Source: a virus. From it: a DNA stretch of 20,663 nt. A program made the position numbers and the translations under genes. The stretch spans positions 1 through 20,663 of IMG/VR virus record IMGVR_UViG_3300009481_004080; one strand, written 5' to 3'. Shown in pieces: positions 1 through 5,542 of the stretch. Each line of letters begins with the position of its first letter. The first letter of the stretch is position 1. The notes below the pieces were generated by a model that saw only the letters and a program-made list of their open reading frames with translations, made no database searches and was not told where the DNA came from.

Positions 1-35
1 ATGACAAACCATACTGCAAAAAAGAAAAATAGTTG

Positions 36-64
36 TTGACAAAACGTGTAGAGTAGTGTATAGT
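36..64 (+). promoter_or_regulatory. sigma70-type promoter for the lipoprotein gene
   Basis: A perfect -35 box TTGACA (36-41) is followed after 17 bases by TATAGT (59-64), one mismatch from the -10 consensus. The expected transcript would begin near 71, giving a leader of about 25 bases that contains the ribosome site AGGAG (84-88) before the ATG at 96. This is a host-polymerase type of promoter, unlike the NATAAATA late boxes elsewhere in the window, so the lipoprotein gene is probably expressed early or independently of the late programme. Confidence 0.8.
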
Positions 65-95
65 AAGACATAATGTTCAGAATAGGAGAAAGTGA

Positions 96-548
96 ATGAA
101 CAAGTATATTAAAGCAGTGAGTGCTGTCGGAATGTGTGCATTACTCGCTGGATGTAACGCCCATTCTAGTGGATTTAATAATTCTCAGATGGGTACTGTG
201 ATCGGCGGAGTCGCTGGTGGCGTTGTCGGTAATCAGTTCGGAAAGGGTTCTGGAAAGACTGCTGCGACGGCACTTGGTGCGGTAATCGGTGCGATGACAG
301 GAAATAACGTGGGAGCTTCTATGGATCGCCCAAGGGTCATCTATCAACAGCCTCCTGTGATTTATCGACCTCAGGTCGGGTCAGGTCGCTGCGCTGGTTA
401 TGCGAATGAAGGTGTTCGAGCTGCATGTAATCGTGGAGTTGCGGAACGAGAAGCAGAACGTCAGCGTCGATTAGAAGAAGATGCGTATCGCCGTGGTCGT
501 GGAGTAGTCGGACGGACTTGTGGATCATTGTCAAATCCGTGTCGGTAA
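96..548 (+). CDS. Glycine-zipper lipoprotein (probable moron gene)
   Basis: A 150-residue exported lipoprotein. Residues 1-19 are a signal peptide with a lipobox ending LAGC, so Cys20 would be lipidated; Asn21 at +2 fits outer-membrane sorting by the E. coli rule. Residues 33-73 form a glycine zipper (repeated GxxxG as in GGVAGGVVG and GAVIGAMTG), the arrangement seen in the 17-kDa antigen/SlyB/OsmB-like 2TM family. The C-terminal part is rich in Arg and Glu and has four cysteines that could form disulfides outside the membrane. The start is supported by AGGAG seven bases upstream. GC counted by hand over 181-420 is 54%, against 22-38% in four 60-base lines sampled in downstream genes, which suggests recent acquisition from a richer-GC genome. 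A role in altering the infected cell envelope, such as superinfection exclusion, is only inference; it could also be a virion or lysis-related protein. Confidence 0.85.
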   Translation: MNKYIKAVSAVGMCALLAGCNAHSSGFNNSQMGTVIGGVAGGVVGNQFGKGSGKTAATALGAVIGAMTGNNVGASMDRPRVIYQQPPVIYRPQVGSGRCAGYANEGVRAACNRGVAEREAERQRRLEEDAYRRGRGVVGRTCGSLSNPCR

Positions 549-551
549 TTG

Positions 552-659
552 ATGCGTGAACTAGGAAAGTTCATAGGAATACTTATTTGGTTATGGGTAT
601 TCCTTCTTGTATTCGATTTAGGTGGATTTACTCTAATAGAGTATTTTGGTAAAATGTGA
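552..659 (+). CDS. Small single-pass membrane peptide (35 aa)
   Basis: A 35-codon reading frame starts four bases after the lipoprotein stop codon and ends 12 bases before the next ATG, filling the gap between them. Residues 7-24 are a strongly hydrophobic stretch (FIGILIWLWVFLLVF within it) that fits one transmembrane helix, preceded by a basic N-terminus (Arg2, Lys6), so the N-terminus is probably cytoplasmic. No good ribosome site is visible, so translation may depend on coupling to the lipoprotein gene. I do not recognise the family. Its position next to an envelope lipoprotein suggests the two may act together at the membrane, but this is inferred from neighbourhood only. Confidence 0.5.
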   Translation: MRELGKFIGILIWLWVFLLVFDLGGFTLIEYFGKM

Positions 660-671
660 GGACTAAATAAT

Positions 672-956
672 ATGTATAGTATTGGTGATGACGTTCGCTA
701 CTATGACGAGTATAGCGAGCGAGAGAAAAGTGGAACCATAACAGAAGTCAATTCTGATTTGGACTCGTATGTTAACCTTGAAGTAAAAAATGATGTAGTT
801 CATTATTACTCCAAGAAACTCAAGAAGTATGTGCCGGTAAAACCAAAGAATATGGATACCCTATACTTCACGATTCCGCAACGAACCAGTGATGACTTTG
901 TTTTGGTTAGAAATATTCTAGGGAGCTCAGATGGGAAAGAAAGAAATAACGCCTGA
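672..956 (+). CDS. Hypothetical protein, small beta-rich
   Basis: A 94-residue soluble protein preceded by GAGG ten bases upstream of the ATG. The first 40 residues, beginning MYSIGDDVRYYDEY and containing GTITEV, look like a short SH3-like or KOW-like beta barrel by eye; the middle carries a lysine-rich stretch (KKLKKYVPVKPK). I do not recognise the family and propose no function. Its last 26 bases overlap the next gene in another frame, the tight packing of a phage operon. AT-rich codon use matches the downstream phage genes rather than the lipoprotein gene. Confidence 0.7.
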   Translation: MYSIGDDVRYYDEYSEREKSGTITEVNSDLDSYVNLEVKNDVVHYYSKKLKKYVPVKPKNMDTLYFTIPQRTSDDFVLVRNILGSSDGKERNNA

Positions 957-1173
957 AACTATGGAAAAACATGCGAAGGCTGCGGTGATGACAGGAATCA
1001 ATGCGATGACTGATTTCTCCAATCCTGTTTCTATTATGAATACGTCTGCCTTGATGTTACAGACAGCATTGAATTTATATTCGATGGTTCTGACAAAAGA
1101 AGATATGCATGAGTTACTTGATATGGCAAAAAAACAGCTTGAAGAAAATGTAGAGGATACTGTTTATCATTGA
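931..1173 (+). CDS. Hypothetical protein, small helical
   Basis: An 80-residue protein started by ATG with GGGAG five bases upstream (921-925), a strong signal that supports the start even though it lies inside the end of the previous gene. The sequence looks almost wholly helical, with an amphipathic middle (SALMLQTALNLYSMVL) and an acidic C-terminal helix (KKQLEENVED). No signal peptide or clear membrane helix. I do not recognise the family. Its stop codon overlaps the proposed TTG start of the next gene (TTGA), which suggests coupled translation. Confidence 0.7.
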   Translation: MGKKEITPETMEKHAKAAVMTGINAMTDFSNPVSIMNTSALMLQTALNLYSMVLTKEDMHELLDMAKKQLEENVEDTVYH

Positions 1174-1799
1174 GTTTACTAAGAGAAATGGCGAACAATG
1201 TTTCGTCTAAAAAGGGTACGTTCACAAATTCATACCCTGTAATTATAGAACATCAATCATTTGACAATGAGGTTATAGAGGAAGTTATTCGTTCTGTAGG
1301 TGATCAGGATGGACAGCGAACACGGGCAAAGTGCTATCGTACTCGCTGGGATTTACATAATGTACACCCCGAAGTAGAAAAAATTGGATTGACTGCAATA
1401 AAGATTGCACACAAACATCCACTAGCAGGACGAACATCCCCCGATGGAACACCCGAAGAGATACAATATGGTATACGAGAGTGTTGGGGTCTTATCTATA
1501 CGCAAGGACAAGAGACTCGTTCTCACTCACATTGGCCCTCTACATGGGCATTTGTCTATAACGTGAAGTCCTGTTCTAAGTGTTCCCCCCTTATATTACC
1601 TTCCAATGGTGTTCATCCAGACACTAAAATTCCACCAGTAGATGGACAATTGACATTGTTTCCAGCTTGGTTGAATCATGAAGTTCCTAATCAACCATGC
1701 GAACATGATAGAATTATTGTTGCCGGTAATCTAGATATTGTGTGGAGAATAAATTGGGACACAAAAAATATCGAAACAAATTTATCAGAGGACATTTAG
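1170..1799 (+). CDS. 2-oxoglutarate/Fe(II) oxygenase-like protein
   Basis: A protein of 209 residues from TTG at 1170, or 203 from ATG at 1188; the start is uncertain because GAGG (1153-1156) is far from the TTG and the purine run 1181-1186 is very close to the ATG. The core resembles the double-stranded beta-helix of 2OG-Fe(II) oxygenases of the TIGR02466/PF13759 type: His119 and His121 in SHSHWPSTWAFVY, then DGQLTLFPAWLNHEVP with His170, and Arg181 eleven residues later, the usual spacing for the Arg that binds the 2OG carboxylate. His119 or His121 with His170 are the likely iron ligands; I do not see a plain HxD motif. A CSKC pair (135-138) interrupts the strands after the first His motif. 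Such oxygenases are common in marine T4-like phages, with mostly unknown substrates. Position ahead of the baseplate genes might mean a virion protein or nearby factor is modified, but nothing proves this. Confidence 0.7.
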   Translation: MSLLREMANNVSSKKGTFTNSYPVIIEHQSFDNEVIEEVIRSVGDQDGQRTRAKCYRTRWDLHNVHPEVEKIGLTAIKIAHKHPLAGRTSPDGTPEEIQYGIRECWGLIYTQGQETRSHSHWPSTWAFVYNVKSCSKCSPLILPSNGVHPDTKIPPVDGQLTLFPAWLNHEVPNQPCEHDRIIVAGNLDIVWRINWDTKNIETNLSEDI

Positions 1800-1817
1800 T
1801 TTACTAAATAAACCACC

Positions 1818-1997
1818 ATGATAAGATACAGAATTATCCATACAAATATGGTATGCGATGGTATGATGTACGATGATGCCCTGTTAACTCTTCAGCAGTT
1901 ACAGGATACCAACCCTGACATTGAATATGAAATAGAAGAATACAACTACGTTCTGGCAGAACATAAAGGTTTAGGCCGAGATCCTGATCTCCATTAA
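1818..1997 (+). CDS. Hypothetical protein (59 aa)
   Basis: A 59-codon frame fills the space between the oxygenase-like gene and the late promoter of gp5. It begins MIRYRIIHTN, has an acidic middle (YEIEEYNYVLAEH) and ends GRDPDLH. Codon use and the compact alpha/beta look are like a real small phage protein rather than random sequence. No convincing ribosome site precedes the ATG. I do not recognise a functional family, and no role can be offered beyond its place in the accessory block. Confidence 0.6.
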   Translation: MIRYRIIHTNMVCDGMMYDDALLTLQQLQDTNPDIEYEIEEYNYVLAEHKGLGRDPDLH

Positions 1998-2001
1998 TCG
2001 T

Positions 2002-2009
2002 TATAAATA
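2002..2009 (+). promoter_or_regulatory. T4-type late promoter ahead of gp5
   Basis: A perfect TATAAATA lies in the 38-base gap before gp5. With the box at about -13 to -6, transcription would start near 2015, just ahead of the ribosome site GGAG (2025-2028) and ATG 2036. In T4 this box is read by the gp55 late sigma factor with the sliding clamp; marine relatives use NATAAATA. Confidence 0.85.
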
Positions 2010-2035
2010 GTTCCATATAACAGTGGAGCTTTTTA

Positions 2036-3349
2036 ATGAAAGATTTTTTGGGCAAAGACGGATTCGTTTGGTTCGTAGGTGTAGTAGAGGATCGTGACGA
2101 TCCAGATCAATTGGGCCGTCTGCGAGTTCGTTGTTTAGGCTGGCATACTGATGATCGTGCTGAATTAGAACATACAAACTTACCGTGGGCAACGGTAATG
2201 CAACCTACCGACACGCCAGGAACCGTACCAAATACTGCTTTGGTAGAAGGTACTTGGGTTGTCGGTTTTTTTCAAGATGCAGATAAAGGACAACACCCTA
2301 TTATCATGGGGTCGTTGCCAGGCTTTCATTTAGAAAAACCAAATTTCAGTAAGGGGTTTTCTGATCCAAAAAAGAAATATCCTATTAGTGAAGGTGGTGA
2401 ACCAGATACTAGCAGACTTGCAAGAGGATCTATAGCAGAAACACATCCATCTCTTCAACAACGTAGGTCTATGAAACAGACAAAAGTTCCTAAGGCAAAG
2501 AAACCTCATTTGTCACAAACCGATGCCGATTCAACAGATGAAGAGAGAACAACTTGGGATGAGGAAGATCCTAGACAGAATACTAGTTCCAGATATCCTT
2601 TTAATCATGTGAGAGAATTTGAATCTGGAATTGTATATGAGGATGATGATACGCCTGGAGCTGTCCGTATTTTACGTCAACACCCAACGGGAACATTTGA
2701 AGAAATAGAACCTAAAGGGGATCGAGTATTAAAGGTTATAGGGAAAAGTTATGAGATTGTTATGAAAGACAATAATGTTCTTATTTCTGGTGATTTAAAT
2801 GTTACTGTTCAAGGAACAAAGCGGGAGTTAATTAAGGGAGATTATGTTTTAGAAGTTGAAGGTGATTATACGCAAAACATTGGTAAAAATCAAAGAACAA
2901 AAATAGGTTATATTAACGGTGGAAATAAGTACGAAGAAATTCTTGGGAATTGGGCGTTTAATATCAACGATAATGTAAGAGGACGAGTCGAGGATGATGT
3001 AGATGTAATGATTGGTGGAAACCAGAGTTATAAGATTAACGGGGAAAACAAGATACAGGTACAGAAAGATTTTACTACTATAGTAGGAAACGATATACTT
3101 ACTAACGCAAAGAATAATATGGCAGTAAGTACTACTTCTGGAATTATGTCGCATAAGTCTGGTAGTAAACTTAATATGAAGTCTGCTGCTACCATGACAA
3201 TTAAATCAGAATCAACAACGGATTGGACTTCAGTAGGATTGGTTACAGAGACATTCCAAGCCTCTCATACCAATAACACTACTGGAACATTTGATCTAAA
3301 TGTGAGTACAGAGGTTGATGTTGATTCTGGAATTATTAATTTGAACTAA
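2036..3349 (+). CDS. 5: Baseplate hub spike, gp5-like, no lysozyme domain
   Basis: A 437-residue homologue of T4 gp5, the trimeric needle that punctures the outer membrane. Residues 10-105 are the OB-fold domain (WFVGVVEDRDDPDQLGRLRV, matching T4 NWFVGVVEDR). FSDP at 108-111 also has a T4 counterpart. From Tyr187 the triple-stranded beta-helix begins (YPFNHVREFESG, DDTPGAVR, HPTGTFEEI, all with close T4 matches) and continues with short glycine-turn repeats such as VSGDLNVTVQG-type strands to the C-terminal DSGIINLN, which should carry the PAAR tip. T4 gp5 is 575 residues and has a lysozyme between these parts; here only about 78 hydrophilic residues separate them, with no catalytic motif. 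GGAG eight bases before the ATG and the late promoter support the start. The stop TAA overlaps the next ATG (TAATG). Confidence 0.92.
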   Translation: MKDFLGKDGFVWFVGVVEDRDDPDQLGRLRVRCLGWHTDDRAELEHTNLPWATVMQPTDTPGTVPNTALVEGTWVVGFFQDADKGQHPIIMGSLPGFHLEKPNFSKGFSDPKKKYPISEGGEPDTSRLARGSIAETHPSLQQRRSMKQTKVPKAKKPHLSQTDADSTDEERTTWDEEDPRQNTSSRYPFNHVREFESGIVYEDDDTPGAVRILRQHPTGTFEEIEPKGDRVLKVIGKSYEIVMKDNNVLISGDLNVTVQGTKRELIKGDYVLEVEGDYTQNIGKNQRTKIGYINGGNKYEEILGNWAFNINDNVRGRVEDDVDVMIGGNQSYKINGENKIQVQKDFTTIVGNDILTNAKNNMAVSTTSGIMSHKSGSKLNMKSAATMTIKSESTTDWTSVGLVTETFQASHTNNTTGTFDLNVSTEVDVDSGIINLN

Positions 3350-3552
3350 TGGCAGATTTTCAATTCATAGTTAATGGAGAGTTAAAGACATATACAAAAT
3401 ATGAAGACATTCCAGAAGAATGGGATCATATGATTAAGTTTGTTTTTGATATACCACCAGAACCGCATACAGAAGAAGAACATAAAGAAATCGAAGAGTG
3501 GAATAACAGGTTTAAGAAATTAATGGAGAAAGAACGTGCCAGCAGCAACTAG
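3349..3552 (+). CDS. Hypothetical protein between gp5 and PAAR
   Basis: A 67-residue acidic protein whose ATG overlaps the gp5 stop codon, so it is probably translated by termination and reinitiation. It starts MADFQFIVNGELKTYTKYED and ends in a charged helix (EEWNNRFKKLMEKE), with a proline-rich turn (DIPPEPHTEEEH) between. Similar short proteins sit beside gp5 in other marine T4-like phages as far as I recall, without a known function. It may help spike assembly or be a chaperone; this is guesswork from position. Its last 17 bases overlap the PAAR gene. Confidence 0.75.
   Translation: MADFQFIVNGELKTYTKYEDIPEEWDHMIKFVFDIPPEPHTEEEHKEIEEWNNRFKKLMEKERASSN
3525..3528 (+). promoter_or_regulatory. 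Ribosome binding site fixing the GTG start of PAAR
   Basis: GGAG lies inside the preceding gene and seven bases before GTG at 3536. No ATG is available near the beginning of the PAAR domain, so this site supports GTG as the true start. Confidence 0.7.
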
Positions 3553-3826
3553 AATCGGAGATGCAGATGTATCCCATTGTTCGGGAATGACTCGAGCACA
3601 GGGTTCACCAAATGTATTTGTAAATGGGATAGCATGGAGTAGACAGGGTGATGTTAACACTGTTCATTTATTGCCTGGTGTTCCTTGTCCTTCCCATGCG
3701 GCACCGATTGCTTCTGGTTCGTCTACAGTAAAGGTTAATACTAAAGGTGCTGGAAGAATTGGTGATGCTATTAGTGGTTGTACTTCTGTGGCAGCAGGAA
3801 GTCCTAATGTGTTTGCTGGAGGGTAA
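3536..3826 (+). CDS. PAAR-domain spike tip protein (gp5.4-like)
   Basis: A 96-residue PAAR protein, the sharp cone that caps the gp5/VgrG beta-helix. The domain fills the whole protein: PAATRIGDADVSHCSG at the start, PCPSHAAPIASGSSTV in the middle, and AGRIGDAISGC near the end, then SPNVFAGG. PAAR tips bind zinc through three His and one Cys; His14, His44, His54 and Cys82 are the obvious candidates. It starts with GTG inside the end of the previous gene and follows gp5, which agrees with co-assembly on the DSGIINLN end of gp5. In T4 the matching protein is gp5.4 (97 residues), almost the same length. No toxin or extension domain is attached. Confidence 0.92.
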   Translation: MPAATRIGDADVSHCSGMTRAQGSPNVFVNGIAWSRQGDVNTVHLLPGVPCPSHAAPIASGSSTVKVNTKGAGRIGDAISGCTSVAAGSPNVFAGG

Positions 3827-3828
3827 GA

Positions 3829-5073
3829 ATGGCGCAATTTAATTTAGGAAATCTTTGCGGAACAAACGCTAACTTTAATCAGTTAGAAATTCAGTTTGAA
3901 GATTTGAAAACTAAACTTCTAAATGATATTGAGGCAGAAGCTTCTGCACTTGTATCCAATATGACAGGTGGACTTGTTCAATTGGATTTGGATTTGCGTT
4001 CATTACTTTCGGAGAAACCTACACTACCTAATGTTAGTCTGCAATCGGAAATTAAAGATTTAGTTGGTCTTGCAGTTGGTTCTTCACAATATAATAGTAA
4101 ACTTGCAACTCTTATAACACAATTTGGTACGGCATTAGCAGGGGATAATAAAGATCTTGTGAAATTAGTTGCAGCAGCTGCGGTTCTTATTGCCGGTGGA
4201 AAGGATATTTGTGATTTGATTCCAAATATGACAATTCCAGCAGCTGGAGGTGCAGTTACTACTCTTGCAAAGAATGTATCACAACCAGATAAAAATTCAA
4301 TTCCAGAAGTTGTATCTACTATTATAACACCTGTTGAATCTGTAAATAAATCAAATGAAAATAAAGATAAAAGACATGCAAAGGCAGAAGAATTATTCAA
4401 ACAAGAAATTGTTAAAATAGATGAAAGTTGTGGAACTACAGGAAGAGTAACTGCTAAAACTAGAAGAACTTTTTTAGAATCAGATGAAAAAATTAAATCC
4501 TCTATGATAAATGAGGGATATACTTTACCTGTAGATATGAAATTACAAGATATCACTGATATGGAAACGCATCTTATAGGTGGTACTGGTACTAGTAAAC
4601 CGTGGTTAAATCCTGATGAAGACGGAACGGCAATTAAAGAACAAAAATACGAGAAATCTGTAACCGCAGCAGCAGCTCCACTTTCTGCATCTATATCTAA
4701 ACTATCCGAATCTCTAAAAAGAGCATCTGGTTCATTTCCGTACAATACTACTTCTGATGGTACAAAGGTATTTTTCAATAATAATAGCTCAGAAATTATA
4801 GGTATTAAAGAACAACTAAATCGTGCTGGACAATTTCAGAGTAACGCCATTTCTGCTATTATGTCTAATAAAGAAGGTGCTGATTTTGATACATCAAGTG
4901 AAATATTCAAATCATTTGAATTGGATATGAAAACTTTATCCTCTACATTAGAAACTTCTCTTGCGTCATTAAATACAAACTTTACTCGTCCTATTACTGA
5001 TATAGATAAAATAATTGAAGAAGATGTAGAAATTACTCCACAATCTTTACCAAAAATCAGCGATGTTATATAA
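3829..5073 (+). CDS. Unknown structural or assembly protein next to PAAR
   Basis: A 414-residue protein starting two bases after the PAAR stop, with GGAGGG (3818-3823) as ribosome site. It starts MAQFNLGNLCGTNANF. Residues 15-160 look helical, including an alanine-rich hydrophobic stretch (LVKLVAAAAVLIAGG) near residue 112; residues 165-200 are a charged lysine/glutamate-rich section; the rest is mixed helical and Ser/Thr-rich, ending in acidic residues. There is no signal peptide. I do not recognise a T4 counterpart. Its place between the spike tip and gp25, in one transcription unit with both, suggests a hub-associated structural protein or assembly factor. A tape-measure role is unlikely at this length, and a lytic activity replacing the missing gp5 lysozyme is possible but no catalytic motif is visible. 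Confidence 0.8.
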   Translation: MAQFNLGNLCGTNANFNQLEIQFEDLKTKLLNDIEAEASALVSNMTGGLVQLDLDLRSLLSEKPTLPNVSLQSEIKDLVGLAVGSSQYNSKLATLITQFGTALAGDNKDLVKLVAAAAVLIAGGKDICDLIPNMTIPAAGGAVTTLAKNVSQPDKNSIPEVVSTIITPVESVNKSNENKDKRHAKAEELFKQEIVKIDESCGTTGRVTAKTRRTFLESDEKIKSSMINEGYTLPVDMKLQDITDMETHLIGGTGTSKPWLNPDEDGTAIKEQKYEKSVTAAAAPLSASISKLSESLKRASGSFPYNTTSDGTKVFFNNNSSEIIGIKEQLNRAGQFQSNAISAIMSNKEGADFDTSSEIFKSFELDMKTLSSTLETSLASLNTNFTRPITDIDKIIEEDVEITPQSLPKISDVI

Positions 5074-5076
5074 ATA
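5069..5076 (+). promoter_or_regulatory. T4-type late promoter ahead of gp25
   Basis: A perfect TATAAATA overlaps the stop codon of the preceding gene. The expected start near 5082 lies just before AAGGAG (5085-5090) and the ATG at 5096, so it would drive the gp25-gp6-gp7 wedge genes. Confidence 0.8.
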
Positions 5077-5095
5077 ATATAATAAAGGAGTATCC

Positions 5096-5542
5096 ATGAG
5101 AACTTGGAATAACACTGGTTACGTTGATGCACAAACAACAAATGCATCTGACAAAGTAAATCGTATATATCAAGATCTAGATTTGTTTTTTACAAGGAAA
5201 CCATCAGATTCAGATGTTGCTGTCCTAAAAGATGTTATGGCTATAAAAAGATCAGTCCGTAATCTTGTTCTTCTTAATCATCACGAAAAACCTTTTCATC
5301 CAGAAATTGCTGGTGGTGTTAGGGAGATGTTATTTGAAAATTCAAGTCCTGTATTAGCGGAAGTAATTCGCCGAAAAATTGAATTGGTTATTGAAACTCA
5401 TGAGCCTAGAGTTGAACTAGATGACGTTTTAGTAGTTCCTAAATATGATGGGAATGCTATGGATGTTTCCATTACATTTACGATACTTAATGCTCCTAGA
5501 GAACCACAAACTGTGGAAATACTATTAGAGAGATTACGATAA
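5096..5542 (+). CDS. 25: Baseplate wedge protein gp25
   Basis: A 148-residue member of the GPW/gp25 family (T4 gp25 is 132 residues), the wedge protein that joins baseplate to tube and nucleates sheath assembly. Family marks in order: VNRIYQDLDLFF (21-32), DVMAIKRSVRNLVLLN with EKPFHPEIAGG (46-74), MLFEN (78-82), and the hallmark ETHEPRVEL, whose Glu-Pro-Arg (103-105) is the conserved EPR motif shared with TssE of type VI secretion. A strong AAGGAG five bases before ATG fixes the start. The stop TAA overlaps the gp6 start codon (TAATG), so the two are coupled, as expected for partners that bind in the wedge core. Confidence 0.95.
   Translation: MRTWNNTGYVDAQTTNASDKVNRIYQDLDLFFTRKPSDSDVAVLKDVMAIKRSVRNLVLLNHHEKPFHPEIAGGVREMLFENSSPVLAEVIRRKIELVIETHEPRVELDDVLVVPKYDGNAMDVSITFTILNAPREPQTVEILLERLR

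Noticed and set aside
1-39. A short frame ending in TGA at 37-39 that could be the last codons of an upstream gene
   Set aside because: Other frames also end nearby and the piece is too short to recognise; the upstream sequence is needed.
557-573. Inverted repeat TGAACT/AGTTCA with a 5-base loop after the lipoprotein gene
   Set aside because: The stem is short and AT-rich, has no T-run after it and lies in the small membrane peptide frame, so it is not a convincing terminator.
662-669. ACTAAATA, one mismatch from the late promoter box
   Set aside because: Transcription would start after the ATG at 672, so it cannot serve that gene. The same word at 1803-1810 would give an almost leaderless message and is also not believed.
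3978-4778. Antisense open frame of 266 codons within the 414-residue gene
   Set aside because: It is the mirror of a well-supported sense gene with low-complexity, Ser/Val-rich composition, no ribosome site evidence and no recognisable domain.
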